Positions 37,503-46,558 of a stretch of 64,000 bases of DNA are shown in pieces (the stretch's first letter is position 1; every line of letters starts with the position of its first letter). The DNA comes from Pseudomonadota bacterium. Its GTDB lineage: Bacteria; Pseudomonadota; Gammaproteobacteria; Acidiferrobacterales; UBA6901. Location of the stretch: contig JAJXUF010000002.1 in assembly GCA_021783175.1 (NCBI GenBank), forward strand, positions 45,840-109,839, in the 5' to 3' direction. The notes under the pieces are model-generated. The model was not told the origin of the DNA. It made no database searches and saw only the letters and a program-made list of their open reading frames with translations. Made by a program: the position numbers and the translations under genes.

Positions 37503-38123
37503 ATGAATGAAAGCAGATTACCAACGTCAAGATTCATCGGGCTCAAGTTGTCCTTGCCCCTTGCAGTATTTTTCGCGACCTTGTTGGTTGCAAGCTTGCA
37601 GGCCTGCGCGCCTGTGATCGTGGCCGGAGCGGCCACCGGTGCTGCGGTTGCACATGACCGGCGGACCCTGGGCTCGATCGTTGATGATACGTCCGTGGAA
37701 TTAAGAGCAACTGGACTTCTGGACACGGACCCAAACCTGAAGGACAAGGTCCACATTGACGTGACGAGCATCAACGGCATCGTGCTTCTGACGGGCGAGG
37801 CTCCAACGCCTGAGCTACGTGACACCGTTCTTGCCACCATCAGAACCATTCCAAGCATACGGCGGATTGTGAATGAGATTCGGGTTGCACCACTTAGTTC
37901 GCTGGCTGATCGAACGAAAGATACCTTCATTTCGGGCGAGGTAAAGGCGCATTTCCTCGCGGCAAAAGGACTGGACCCGACGCGCATCAAGGTAGTGACT
38001 GCCAATTCGTCGGTGTACCTCATGGGTTTGGTGAACCAGCAGGAAGGGGATATCGCCACCAATGCCGCAGCGGATGTGCGTGGCGTACAGCGTGTTGTAA
38101 AGCTTTTCGAATATATCAATTGA
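37503..38123 (+). CDS. dolP: BON-domain lipoprotein, DolP (YraP) type
   Basis: Predicted outer-membrane lipoprotein of the division/envelope-integrity family. The 206-residue precursor has a lipoprotein signal with lipobox SLQAC (Cys about 35), followed by two BON domains: about 68-137 (LLDTDPNLKDKVHIDVTSIN... VNEIRV) and about 146-206 (FISGEVKAHFLAAKG... VKLFEYIN). ATG 37503 has AGGAG at 7-8 nt. Location downstream of lpoA parallels E. coli yraM-yraP. The symbol rests on architecture plus context. Confidence 0.88.
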   Translation: MNESRLPTSRFIGLKLSLPLAVFFATLLVASLQACAPVIVAGAATGAAVAHDRRTLGSIVDDTSVELRATGLLDTDPNLKDKVHIDVTSINGIVLLTGEAPTPELRDTVLATIRTIPSIRRIVNEIRVAPLSSLADRTKDTFISGEVKAHFLAAKGLDPTRIKVVTANSSVYLMGLVNQQEGDIATNAAADVRGVQRVVKLFEYIN

Positions 38124-38164
38124 CTGCCAATTTCTCCTAAGAAGGCCTGACGCAAGAACTCACA

Positions 38165-39571
38165 GTGGATTCGGGAAAAATACACTTGCTGCCTCCTGAT
38201 ACTGCGCAGGCTTTGCGCGCAATCGTCGGTACGGACAACGTGTTCACCGATCCCGCGGATTGCTGGGTTTACGGTTTCGACAACTCGCGCAAACATGCCG
38301 TGCCAGACGCCGTTGTCTTCGCCGTGAATCACGCACAGGTAGCGGCAGTCGTGCGCTTGTGTCATGAGCGAGCGATTCCGTTGACCGCTCGCGGTCGCGG
38401 CACCGGCACCAGCGGCGGATCGGTACCGCTGGCCGGCGGCATCGTGCTGACACTCGAACGCATGAATCAAATTACAAACGTTGATGCGGCCAACCGGGTG
38501 CTTATTGCAGAGCCGGGCGTCACCAACCAGGCCGTCCAAGACGCGGCACGCCGCTCCGGATTCTTCTGGCCGCCGGATCCGACAAGCGCCGCCTATTGCA
38601 GCATCGGCGGAAATATTGCCCTAAACGCCGCCGGCCCACGCGCGGTAAAGTACGGCGCAACTCGCGAAAATGTTCTGGCGTTGCGTGCCGTGACCGGTGC
38701 CGGCGAGGAAATTCGTACTGGTGTTTACACCACCAAAGGTGCTGTTGGCTACGATCTTACCCGTCTTCTGATTGGCTCGGAGGGTACACTTGCGGTCGTT
38801 ACCGAGGCAGTACTCAAGCTCACACCGCTACCTGAGTCCAAACGCACGCTGCAAGCCACGTATTCGCGTGTGCGTGATGCCGCCGCCGCTGTAGCCCGCA
38901 TCATGGCACAGCCGATTACGCCCTGCGCGCTGGAGATGATCGATGCCGCGGCTATCGAGATGATTCGCCATTATTCCACGACCGAGCTGCCACGCGATGC
39001 CGGGGCCCTTTTGATGATCGAAGTGGACGGTCCGGAAGCCGCAATGGATGCCGCGGTTACGGCAGTCACCTCGGCGATTCGCGGTTCGGGACTGCTGGAA
39101 GTCAAGACGGCACGCTCAAATGAAGAAGTCAAAGCGTTGTGGGCGGCACGCAAAGCGTTGTCGCCTGCGTTACGCACGATCGCGCCGAACAAACTCAACG
39201 AAGACGTGGTCGTACCGGTTTCGCGCATCGCTGATCTGATTGACGGTCTTGGTGCCCTTAGCCATCGCTATGGCATCCCTATCGTCAATTTTGGCCATGC
39301 CGGCAACGGCAACATTCACGTTAATCTGCTCTATGACTCACAGGACCCGAGGCAGGCGGAAGTCGCACAACCAGCGCTGAGCGAGGTTTTCGATCTGGTG
39401 CTAAAACTAGGTGGCACGCTATCCGGCGAGCATGGCGTTGGGCGCGAAAAGCGCGATTTCATCGATCGAGCCATCGACCCTGTTACGCTCGCGCTCATGC
39501 GTCGCATCAAAGATCTGTTCGATCCGAAGGGAATCCTGAACCCGCTTAAGCTTTTTCCTCCAGCACGCTGA
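38165..39571 (+). CDS. FAD-linked oxidase, GlcD / D-lactate dehydrogenase type
   Basis: A 468-residue flavoprotein of the PCMH-type FAD family that oxidises 2-hydroxy acids such as glycolate or D-lactate. Evidence: FAD-binding GRGTGTSGGSVPLAGGIVL and YCSIGGNIALNAAGPRAVKYG, the central LIGSEGTLAVVTEAVLKL and the substrate-domain motifs NFGHAGNGNIHVNLL and SGEHGVGREKRDFI. Start GTG 38165 has only a weak ribosome site. It follows dolP by 41 bp; no glcE or glcF neighbours exist, so the electron acceptor and exact substrate cannot be told. A single-subunit D-lactate dehydrogenase is a reasonable alternative. Confidence 0.9.
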   Translation: MDSGKIHLLPPDTAQALRAIVGTDNVFTDPADCWVYGFDNSRKHAVPDAVVFAVNHAQVAAVVRLCHERAIPLTARGRGTGTSGGSVPLAGGIVLTLERMNQITNVDAANRVLIAEPGVTNQAVQDAARRSGFFWPPDPTSAAYCSIGGNIALNAAGPRAVKYGATRENVLALRAVTGAGEEIRTGVYTTKGAVGYDLTRLLIGSEGTLAVVTEAVLKLTPLPESKRTLQATYSRVRDAAAAVARIMAQPITPCALEMIDAAAIEMIRHYSTTELPRDAGALLMIEVDGPEAAMDAAVTAVTSAIRGSGLLEVKTARSNEEVKALWAARKALSPALRTIAPNKLNEDVVVPVSRIADLIDGLGALSHRYGIPIVNFGHAGNGNIHVNLLYDSQDPRQAEVAQPALSEVFDLVLKLGGTLSGEHGVGREKRDFIDRAIDPVTLALMRRIKDLFDPKGILNPLKLFPPAR

Positions 39572-39614
39572 CCGAAGCATTTTTAGACAATACTATCCAA
39601 ATACGGAGATTTGC

Positions 39615-39809
39615 ATGAAAGCGAGTGCGCCGTCCAAGAATACCGCGTTGATCTGTCTGGTACTGTTTGCCCTGGGCCTGATCGGCCATTTCATTCCACT
39701 CGGACACATCGCCTATATCGGATCAGTTTTGCATGTCCTTAATCGCATAGCCGTTTATCTTCTGATAGGCGGCTATGGTTTGCTGCTCCTGGCGGTATAT
39801 ATATTGTGA
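39615..39809 (+). CDS. Small two-helix membrane protein
   Basis: A 64-residue protein not assigned to a family. It has two hydrophobic segments (about 10-28 and 45-64) linked by GHIAYIGSVLHVLNR. CGGAG sits about 8 nt before ATG 39615, and the gene lies 43 bp after the FAD oxidase in the same direction. The ribosome site and membrane pattern support a real gene; function unknown. Confidence 0.65.
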   Translation: MKASAPSKNTALICLVLFALGLIGHFIPLGHIAYIGSVLHVLNRIAVYLLIGGYGLLLLAVYIL

Positions 39810-39889
39810 GAGACACCACGCCATAGGTCAGGGGAAAGGCCCGATCTCCAGGTTCCGGTGTCCCATCGCCCACTGCAAAGGAGAGAAGC

Positions 39890-40606
39890 ATGCGTCGCTT
39901 GCCGGTCATAATAGCCCTGATCGCAGTTGCTCCAACAAGCTATGCGTCCAGCAACATTACAACGCTTGGCGCGGCGGGGCAGTCGGATTTCCGTCTGCTT
40001 TCCGAGGACCTCGGGTCCGCGTTAAGCTACAAGCCGCTGACACCCACGGCGCCGCTTGGCGTCACCGGTTTCGATATCGGCCTTGATGTCACTGACACCG
40101 AGATTAAGAACAAGACTGCCTGGAACCTCGTGACGAACAACAACGCTCCGAGTTCGCTGGTGATACCGAAGATTCATGTCTTCAAGGGTCTGCCACTCGG
40201 TTTCGACATTGGCGCGTTCTACGCGGCTGTGCCGAGCAGCAACATCAAGCTATGGGGTGCGGAACTTCGCTACGCGCTGCTCAAAGGCGGAATAAGCGAG
40301 CCGGCGATAGGCGTGCGCGCTAGCTACACCAAGTTGCAGGGCGTAGATCAGCTTGATTTCAACACCAAGGGGCTCGACATCTCAATTTCGAAGGGTTTTG
40401 CGATGTTCACCCCTTATGCCGGCTTAGGGCGAGTCTGGGTCGATAGTACCCCGGTGGGTGTTCCTACGCTGCAGGCCGAGAAGTTTTCCCAGCCTAAGTA
40501 CTACGTCGGCGCAAATCTCAATTTCGCGATTATCAATTTCGCAATCGAGGCTGATAAAACCGGTGACGATACTACCTATGGCGTGAAACTGGGCTGGCGC
40601 TTTTAG
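39890..40606 (+). CDS. Predicted outer-membrane beta-barrel protein
   Basis: A 238-residue protein of unknown function. It has a signal peptide cleaved near PTSYA-SSN, alternating-residue strands typical of a small beta-barrel, and a C-terminal GVKLGWRF with the terminal Phe recognised by the BAM complex. A strong AAAGGAGAG ribosome site precedes ATG 39890. Aromatic girdle-like positions and the lack of enzyme motifs suggest a structural or porin-like role. No partner is evident in the neighbourhood. Confidence 0.8.
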   Translation: MRRLPVIIALIAVAPTSYASSNITTLGAAGQSDFRLLSEDLGSALSYKPLTPTAPLGVTGFDIGLDVTDTEIKNKTAWNLVTNNNAPSSLVIPKIHVFKGLPLGFDIGAFYAAVPSSNIKLWGAELRYALLKGGISEPAIGVRASYTKLQGVDQLDFNTKGLDISISKGFAMFTPYAGLGRVWVDSTPVGVPTLQAEKFSQPKYYVGANLNFAIINFAIEADKTGDDTTYGVKLGWRF

Positions 40607-40787
40607 GGCCCAAAGTCATTTTCCGATTGGGGAACCTGATGCGACGATCAAAATATCGGATTGATTGCCTACCGGAGTCCTTCGTGCGCTAGCATTGCGA
40701 CGATTTTGCTTTTGTGGGTTCTATAAGCGGCGACCATGCCGTTTCGGCTATTGCCCAAGGGTGCTTTCAGACACACGCCTTGCCGAC
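40607..40787. other. Convergent intergenic spacer
   Basis: About 180 bp between the barrel gene and the convergent macro-domain gene. No coding sequence, RNA or clear terminator hairpin was seen. Confidence 0.4.
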
Positions 40788-41282
40788 TCATGTCGAAGCT
40801 AGCGCAGTTTCATAGAGCGTCTTGTCGGCCTCGCTGAAACAGCAACAAATTATCTTGTCGAAACGGCTTTCGTTCTCGCGCATGACGCCAAGCGCGACAA
40901 GGGCTGCTGCTTTTTTGGGGTAACCGTAGACTCCCGTGCTGATCGCGGGAAACGCGATTGTACGCACATTATTTTGCAGCGCTAGTGCAAATGCGTTGCG
41001 ATAACACGATTCGAGCAGTTTCGCTTCGTTATTATTTCCGCCGCGCCATACGGGTCCGACAGTATGGATCACCCACTTGGCAGGTAACCGGAATGCGCGC
41101 GTAATGCACGCCATACCGGTGCGGCAGCCACCTAGCACCCGGCAGGCGGCGAGCAGCTCCGGTCCCGCAGCGCGGTGTATAGCGCCATCCACGCCGCCGC
41201 CGCCCAACAGGGTTTCGTTGGCGGCGTTTACGATTGCGTCGATTTTGATTGTAGTGATATCTGCATGCATGACCTCGATCAT
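40788..41282 (-). CDS. Macro-domain protein, O-acetyl-ADP-ribose deacetylase type
   Basis: A 164-residue single macro domain that binds or hydrolyses ADP-ribose derivatives. Motifs are [33 protein letters not shown], where the ADP-ribose loop and catalytic Asn/Asp lie, plus [22 protein letters not shown] and a short C-terminal helix. Close to E. coli YmdB in length and motifs. It is monocistronic between convergent and tandem neighbours; no toxin or NAD-using partner is visible. Confidence 0.92.
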   Translation of the reverse strand: MIEVMHADITTIKIDAIVNAANETLLGGGGVDGAIHRAAGPELLAACRVLGGCRTGMACITRAFRLPAKWVIHTVGPVWRGGNNNEAKLLESCYRNAFALALQNNVRTIAFPAISTGVYGYPKKAAALVALGVMRENESRFDKIICCCFSEADKTLYETALAST

Positions 41283-41351
41283 GCATTCATCTTATTACGT
41301 ACGCGCGTGATTGCGTACAGCGGTTGTTTTCCGATCAATCGGCCGGAGGAT

Positions 41352-42197
41352 TTAGCGCCGACGGCGACGCTCACGCACACGTTCACGTTCCCTGATTTCT
41401 TCGCGCGAACGCGATTTCCTGCGCAACCGCGCGCGGTACTGCTGGCGGGTCTCCTGTCGCATGTAGGGATGGGCTTTCAAAAAGCGCTCGGATTCGCTTC
41501 GGTTCATGCGGCGGATGAACCGCGGCCGCACGCCGCGATGCTGCAGGAATTGGATGCGGCGCACCAGGCGAGTACGCACGGCGGCAGGCATCCTGTCGTG
41601 GAATCCCGCGGGCATGCTGTCCGCAAGTTTGAACATGTGCCCACGGGCGCGCCCGATATATTGTCCCGCAATTATCTGGGAATTCAGCGGTCCGACACTG
41701 GCGTGTTCTTCGGTCTGGACCTGAACTTCACCTTTCTCGAGATAAAGGCCACCCTGGTTATTCTGCGCGTCGATCGTGCCTTCGGTTCCGCGAATACCGA
41801 TGGTCATGACCGGCGTATCAAAATGAAAAGTCGCATTCTGATGCAGCTTGGCGACCTGAAAGCGCAACCAGCCCGAAATAACATCCAGCACAGCGCTCAC
41901 GACATTACCACTTTCGTCCAGGCGATACTGGGACAAAGCCAGGCGGCTGTCCGGTCCGAGGCGCAATATGGAACCGTCCTTCATTTCAAGCTGGGCGGAT
42001 CCCTCTGACGGGGTTTCAATAATGTCCTGATTAGACACATTTACCCCTTGAATCGCCCGGTAATACGCGGCGCCGCGCAATATCTTCACGTTCCCACTGA
42101 CATCGGTAAACACTCCGACCGTGGAGTCATCAGCGACTGCCATGGCCGGCAATGCGGCAAATAGCAGCATGAAAGCAGCAATTTTCCACCGTTGCAT
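41352..42197 (-). CDS. FecR-domain periplasmic protein with Arg-rich tail
   Basis: A 281-residue exported protein. Signal peptide to about residue 22 (ending AMAVA), then a FecR domain (about 28-170): VSGNVKILRGAAYY, DGSILRLGPDSRLALSQYRL and VMTIGIRGTEGTIDAQN. The last 80 residues are strongly basic: 16 of the final 31 are Arg, ending in five consecutive Arg. AGGAGA lies before ATG 42197. There is no sigma factor or TonB receptor nearby, so it is a stand-alone FecR-like protein; the tail may bind polyanions such as LPS or nucleic acid, which is a guess. Confidence 0.88.
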   Translation of the reverse strand: MQRWKIAAFMLLFAALPAMAVADDSTVGVFTDVSGNVKILRGAAYYRAIQGVNVSNQDIIETPSEGSAQLEMKDGSILRLGPDSRLALSQYRLDESGNVVSAVLDVISGWLRFQVAKLHQNATFHFDTPVMTIGIRGTEGTIDAQNNQGGLYLEKGEVQVQTEEHASVGPLNSQIIAGQYIGRARGHMFKLADSMPAGFHDRMPAAVRTRLVRRIQFLQHRGVRPRFIRRMNRSESERFLKAHPYMRQETRQQYRARLRRKSRSREEIRERERVRERRRRR

Positions 42198-42291
42198 GCG
42201 CGTCTCCTGGTGTCCGTACAGGGAATCAATGACTTGGTTTTATAAAATATAGCTGACAAATACCAGGTTTGGCCGCAAGGGATGGCGGGAA

Positions 42292-42627
42292 ATGCGCTCT
42301 CGTGATGCAATTGCCCGAATGCAATATCTGATCATACTGGCCGCAATCTTTGCCGCCGCCTGGTTCTGGCAGGCAGGCATGGTTGCGCGTGAACTGGCGA
42401 CGCGCCTGGCGCGGGAGCAATGTGCCGGTATGGACCTGCAGTTTCTGGATGGAACTGTGGCGCCGGCCAGAACAAGCTTTGCCCGCCGAGACGGCAGGAT
42501 GCGGATACGTAGATTCTACCGATTCGAATTCGCTGACCGCGAGGCGCGGCGTCATGTAGGGTCAATAGCCTTAGTGGGCCTGGAACTGGAAGAACTGCAG
42601 CTTGAAGGGTACCCCTTGCTGCACTAA
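42292..42627 (+). CDS. DUF3301 family membrane-anchored protein
   Basis: A 111-residue protein of the uncharacterised DUF3301 family. An N-terminal hydrophobic helix (about 10-28, YLIILAAIFAAAWFW) is followed by a soluble part with REQCAGMDLQFLDGTVA and RRFYRFEFADREARR, typical of the family. ATG 42292 is used; ATG 42319, just before the helix, is a possible alternative. It is divergent from the FecR-domain gene and convergent with sspB. Confidence 0.8.
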   Translation: MRSRDAIARMQYLIILAAIFAAAWFWQAGMVARELATRLAREQCAGMDLQFLDGTVAPARTSFARRDGRMRIRRFYRFEFADREARRHVGSIALVGLELEELQLEGYPLLH

Positions 42628-42642
42628 GCGCGGTGCTTGCGT

Positions 42643-43059
42643 CTATTTAACCACTTTCAGGGCTGGACCCTTGCGTCCGCCCGGCTTACCGCTTGGGGGT
42701 GTCACCTGAGGCGACCCATCGGGCGATGGACCATCACCAGGCGATTCTTCTTGAAAGAAGAAGCCGTGGCCGTTTTCGCGGGCAAATATGGCAAGCACGG
42801 CGCCCACCGGTACGACCACGTCGAAACTTTGGCCGCTAAAACGCGCCGAGAAAAGCAGATACTCTTTGCCTAGCTCGAGAGCATGGACTGCTTGCGGGTG
42901 AATATTGAGCGCGATCTTGCCATCCCGCACGTGCGCGGACGGTACGTTGACGCCCTCCGCACCCGCGTCCACAAGCAGGTGCGGTGTTAGTCCATTATCC
43001 ACTGCCCACTCGTAGATGGCGCGAATCAGATATGGCCGCGTTGATGTGGCCGTGGACAT
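42643..43059 (-). CDS. sspB: ClpXP protease specificity-enhancing factor SspB
   Basis: Adaptor that delivers ssrA-tagged proteins to ClpXP. The 138 residues show an N-terminal substrate-binding domain (RPYLIRAIYEWAVDNGLTPHLLVD, LNIHPQAVHALELG, FSARFSGQSFDVVVPVGAVLAIFARENGHG), a flexible Gly/Pro-rich linker and the C-terminal ClpX-tethering peptide ALKVVK. AGGA precedes ATG 43059. It follows sspA by 17 bp. Confidence 0.95.
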   Translation of the reverse strand: MSTATSTRPYLIRAIYEWAVDNGLTPHLLVDAGAEGVNVPSAHVRDGKIALNIHPQAVHALELGKEYLLFSARFSGQSFDVVVPVGAVLAIFARENGHGFFFQEESPGDGPSPDGSPQVTPPSGKPGGRKGPALKVVK

Positions 43060-43076
43060 CGGCTGGGTCCTGCTGC

Positions 43077-43712
43077 CTATTTCGCTTGTACGCGCATGTC
43101 GCGCTCGGCCTCGGTAATGCTCAATTTGAACGATTTGCGTTCAAAAATGCGCTCAGCATAGTCGAGAATCGGGCGTGCCTGGCGCGGTAGTTCGATGCCG
43201 TAGACCGGCAACCGCCATAGCAGAGGCGCAAGAGAACAATCGACAAGGGAGAATTCCTCGCCCAGCACGAATTGCTGTTCTTTGAATACCGGTGAGATGA
43301 CGGTCAATCCGTCACGTATGATGTTGCGTGCTCGCTGCGCGATTTTTCGGTCTGCGCTCTCGACTTCCGGCAGAAGGCTGTACCAGTCACGGTCAAAGCG
43401 CATTAGCATGAGACGCGCTCGTCCGCGGGAAACCGGATCGACCGGCATGAGCGGCGGATGCGGCAATCTTTCATCCAGGTACTCGTTGATAATCAGCGAC
43501 TCATACAGAACCAGGTCGCGATCGACCATCGTCGGCACGCAGTTGTACGGATTGAGATCGGCGAGCTCGCGCGGCTTTTTCTTGATGTCGACCTCGATTA
43601 CCTGGCACTCGACGTCCTTTTCATAGAGCACGATACGGGTACGGTGGCTATACGGGTCCGTCGTGCCCGAATAAAGGGTCATGACGTGCTTTCGGGTCGC
43701 CAGAGATGCCAT
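43077..43712 (-). CDS. sspA: Stringent starvation protein A
   Basis: GST-fold RNA polymerase-associated regulator of stress and stationary-phase genes. The 211-residue product has the thioredoxin-like N-terminal domain (VMTLYSGTTDPYSHRTRIVLYEK, NPYNCVPTMVDRDLVLYESLIINEYLDERLPHPPLMP) and the helical C-terminal domain with EFSLVDCSLAPLLWRL. ATG 43712 has AGGAGA about 9 nt upstream; a longer frame is unsupported. Located downstream of petABC, as in many Beta- and Gammaproteobacteria. Confidence 0.96.
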   Translation of the reverse strand: MASLATRKHVMTLYSGTTDPYSHRTRIVLYEKDVECQVIEVDIKKKPRELADLNPYNCVPTMVDRDLVLYESLIINEYLDERLPHPPLMPVDPVSRGRARLMLMRFDRDWYSLLPEVESADRKIAQRARNIIRDGLTVISPVFKEQQFVLGEEFSLVDCSLAPLLWRLPVYGIELPRQARPILDYAERIFERKSFKLSITEAERDMRVQAK

Positions 43713-43749
43713 GTCGGAATTCTCCTGCATACGGTTCGGCGCGAAGCTC

Positions 43750-43786
43750 AACAGCAAAGGGGGCCCCTATCGTGATAGGGGCCCCC
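43750..43786 (-). terminator. Strong hairpin after petC
   Basis: A 12-bp perfect stem (GGGGGCCCCTAT / ATAGGGGCCCCC) with a 4-nt loop lies 24 bp after the petC stop. On the minus strand it is followed by TTTGCTGTT, a weak T-tract. It separates petABC from sspAB and probably terminates or stabilises the pet mRNA. Confidence 0.65.
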
Positions 43787-43809
43787 TCGGACTGAATTGC
43801 TCGGACCTA

Positions 43810-44583
43810 TCAGTGTATATCTTTCCAGTATTCCTTCTTCAGCAGATATGCAAGAACGAAGAATACCGCAAGGAATATTAACACATAAACGCCGATATGG
43901 ATGCTCTCGAGTTTGACCGGATTAGCCATGTACACGAGGAAATTGGTTAGGTCGCGAATTGCCTGATCGTATTGCTGCGGGGTCATGGTTCCCGGTTTGA
44001 CCAGTTCGAAGTGGTCAAACACCTTCTCTTCGGTCACCTGTTCCGTCGGCTTGCCATTAACAATCTCGTGGCTGACGATCTTCTTGTTGGCGAACACCGC
44101 ACGCTGCTCTCCTTGCCATTCATACAGCACAAATGGCATCGCTACGTGGGGAAATACAGTATTGTTCCAACCGCTCACCGCCTTCGGATCGCGGTAGAAG
44201 CTGCGCAGGTAGGTGTAGACCCAGTCGGGACCGCGATAGCGCGCCTCGAGAGTGAGATCAGGCGGAGCCACCCCGAACCAGGCCTTGCCATCTTCTGGAG
44301 ACATCACAGCTTTCATGCGATCACCGACTTTATTGGCGGCAAAAAGCAGGTTGTCTTTGACAAGCTCATCGCTGATACCCAAGTCGTGCCCCATGCGGTT
44401 GTAGCGCATGTAGGCTGCACTGTGGCAGGACAGACAGTAGTTCACGAAAATCCGCGCCCCACGCTGCAAGGACGCCATGTCATGAAGGTCGATGCTGACT
44501 TTGTCGAGCTTCGGGCCTTCATCAGCGCCAAAGGAGACAACCGGCAACACAGCCAGCAACAGGCTTAGAATGAGTTTTTTCAT
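43810..44583 (-). CDS. petC: Cytochrome c1 of the bc1 complex
   Basis: Membrane-anchored c-type cytochrome passing electrons from the Rieske centre to soluble cytochrome c. The 257-residue precursor has a signal peptide (to about 20), the haem site CLSCH (50-54), MRYNRMGHDLGIS, a conserved WVYTYLRSFY segment, the axial Met region near HVAMPF and a C-terminal membrane helix (about 229-247). Start ATG 44583 overlaps the petB stop (ATGA). Confidence 0.97.
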   Translation of the reverse strand: MKKLILSLLLAVLPVVSFGADEGPKLDKVSIDLHDMASLQRGARIFVNYCLSCHSAAYMRYNRMGHDLGISDELVKDNLLFAANKVGDRMKAVMSPEDGKAWFGVAPPDLTLEARYRGPDWVYTYLRSFYRDPKAVSGWNNTVFPHVAMPFVLYEWQGEQRAVFANKKIVSHEIVNGKPTEQVTEEKVFDHFELVKPGTMTPQQYDQAIRDLTNFLVYMANPVKLESIHIGVYVLIFLAVFFVLAYLLKKEYWKDIH

Positions 44584-45953
44584 TTGAATGTCACCCTTTC
44601 CGGAACCGGCTTGGTCTTATCGATGGTCGTATACCACGGCATCAAGGCAAAGAACGCGATATAGAAGAGCGTGAAGGTCTGAGCCCAGGCTACGTTTTTG
44701 AACCAGAACAGATTTATTGCGTCGGGACTCTTGGTGCCGAGATAGCCCAGCAGGATGAAACTGACGACGAAAACTGCAAGGGGCAACTTGAAAAGCGCAC
44801 CGCGATAGCGGATCGATTTAACCGGCGAGCGATCCAGCCAGGGCAGGAAGAACATGACGACCAGGGACGACCCCATGATGATCACGCCCCAAAGCTTCGC
44901 ATCCAGCGTGAACATTCCGAGTACAAGCACCGCCGCGACCGCGACCGCAATGACTTTGGACTTGAAACTGCGAGTCGTGAAGATCGCCAGCAGCGCTACC
45001 AGTACCGTTGAGATCCACAGCGCTCCGTGGGTGAAATCCGTGGTGCATGCACGCAACATCGAATAAAACGGCGTGAAGTACCACAACGGAACGATGTCGA
45101 GCGGGGTGGCAAGGATGTTCGCCGGAACAAAATTGTCGTGTTCCAGGAACCAGCCACCGAACTCCGGTGCAAAAAAGATGATCGCCGCGAACACCATCAA
45201 GAATACGGTGACGCCCACGATGTCCTTGACGGTGTAGTACGGATGAAAGGGTATGCCGTCAAGCGGAATGCCTTTGGCATCCTTTTTCTTCTTGATTTCT
45301 ATTCCGTCTGGATTGTTCGAGCCGACCTTGTGCAGGGCGACAAGATGCACAAACACCAACACGATCAGTATCAAGGGCACTGCGACGACATGGAAGGCAA
45401 AGAATCGATTGAGCGTCGCATCCGACACCACGAAATCGCCGCGAACCCACTGAGCCAGCCCATTGCCGATTACCGGAATGGCTGTGAACAGCGAAATGAT
45501 CACCTGGGCGCCCCAGTAAGACATGTTGCCCCAGGGCAAGAGATAACCCATGAAGGCCTCAGCCATGAGTGCGATGAAGATGATAACGCCGAATATCCAG
45601 ATCAATTCGCGCGGCTTACGGTGCGAACCGTAAATCAGCCCGCGAAACATGTGCAGGTAGACCACGATGAAGAACATCGAGGCGCCTACGGAATGCATGT
45701 AGCGGATCAGCCATCCCCAACGAACGTCATACATGATGTACTGGACCGAGGCGAATGCCAGTGCCGAGTCCGGTTTGTAATTCATCGTCAGGAAGATGCC
45801 GGTAACTATCTGATTCACCAGCACCAGCAGGGCCAGCGAGCCAAAGTAATACCAGAAGTTGAAGTTCTTGGGCGCATAGTATTGCGCGAGATGTTCATTC
45901 CACACTTTGGTCAGCGGGAAGCGGTCATCGATCCAGGTCAGCAGCTTTTGCAT
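44580..45953 (-). CDS. petB: Cytochrome b of the bc1 complex
   Basis: Quinol-oxidising membrane core carrying haems bL and bH. The 457 residues include paired His ligands in RYMHSVGASMFFIVVYLHMFRG and in FFAFHVVAVPLILIVLVFVHLVALH, the GYLLPWGNMSYWGAQVI Qo segment and the quinol-site PEFGG-type PEWY equivalent (APEFGGW), with a long C-terminal part of extra helices typical of full-length proteobacterial cytochrome b. It shares one base with the petA stop. Confidence 0.98.
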   Translation of the reverse strand: MQKLLTWIDDRFPLTKVWNEHLAQYYAPKNFNFWYYFGSLALLVLVNQIVTGIFLTMNYKPDSALAFASVQYIMYDVRWGWLIRYMHSVGASMFFIVVYLHMFRGLIYGSHRKPRELIWIFGVIIFIALMAEAFMGYLLPWGNMSYWGAQVIISLFTAIPVIGNGLAQWVRGDFVVSDATLNRFFAFHVVAVPLILIVLVFVHLVALHKVGSNNPDGIEIKKKKDAKGIPLDGIPFHPYYTVKDIVGVTVFLMVFAAIIFFAPEFGGWFLEHDNFVPANILATPLDIVPLWYFTPFYSMLRACTTDFTHGALWISTVLVALLAIFTTRSFKSKVIAVAVAAVLVLGMFTLDAKLWGVIIMGSSLVVMFFLPWLDRSPVKSIRYRGALFKLPLAVFVVSFILLGYLGTKSPDAINLFWFKNVAWAQTFTLFYIAFFALMPWYTTIDKTKPVPERVTFK

Positions 45954-46558
45954 CAGGCGGCTCCTTTCTTCTTGTCTTCACCAATCCGAAGCTTGGTATC
46001 GGTCAGGTAGAAATACGGAGGGACTGCAAGATTCATTGGCGCGGGCACGTTCTTGAATACTCGCCCCGCCATGTCGTACTTGGAACCATGGCAATGGCAG
46101 AAGAATCCGCCTGGCCAATCCGCGCCCAGACCCGACGCGGGTCCGACCGTAAATACGCGGCTTGGCGCACAACCGAGATGGGTACAGACGCCAAGTACTA
46201 CCAGATATTCGGGTTTGATCGAACGCCAGAGGTTGTCCGCATATTTTGGCTGCTGGCTCTGGACCTTGGATAATGGGTCGACCAGTATGGAATTGATCTT
46301 GGGAAGCTCATCAAGCATCGCCTGGGTGCGATTAACGATATACACCGGCTTACCTCGCCAAGCCACGACGAGCATCTGGCCAAGCTCAAGCTTGCTGATG
46401 TCCACCTCGACGGGCGCACCAGCTGCGAGCGCGCGGGCGCTTGGAGTCATACTCAATACAAAGGGCGTGGCGGCATACACAACGCCAACCGCACCGACAC
46501 CCGTGGTCAGTGCTGTCAGAAACCGCCGCTTGCTGCGGTCTATACCTTCTTCGCTCAT
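45953..46558 (-). CDS. petA: Rieske [2Fe-2S] subunit of the bc1 complex
   Basis: High-potential iron-sulfur subunit. The 201-residue protein has an N-terminal Tat-type start (SKRRFLTALTTGVGAVGVVYA, about 9-30) acting as uncleaved anchor, and the cluster ligands in CTHLGC and CHCHGSKYD. Tat-dependent insertion fits the tat genes nearby. First gene of petABC. Confidence 0.97.
   Translation of the reverse strand: MSEEGIDRSKRRFLTALTTGVGAVGVVYAATPFVLSMTPSARALAAGAPVEVDISKLELGQMLVVAWRGKPVYIVNRTQAMLDELPKINSILVDPLSKVQSQQPKYADNLWRSIKPEYLVVLGVCTHLGCAPSRVFTVGPASGLGADWPGGFFCHCHGSKYDMAGRVFKNVPAPMNLAVPPYFYLTDTKLRIGEDKKKGAA

Noticed and set aside
37262..38539. 425-codon minus-strand open frame
   Set aside because: Overlaps dolP and the start of the FAD oxidase on the other strand, both with recognised domains and better ribosome sites; no family signature.
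45027..46010. 327-codon plus-strand open frame
   Set aside because: Antisense to petB; low-complexity polar product complementary to membrane helices.
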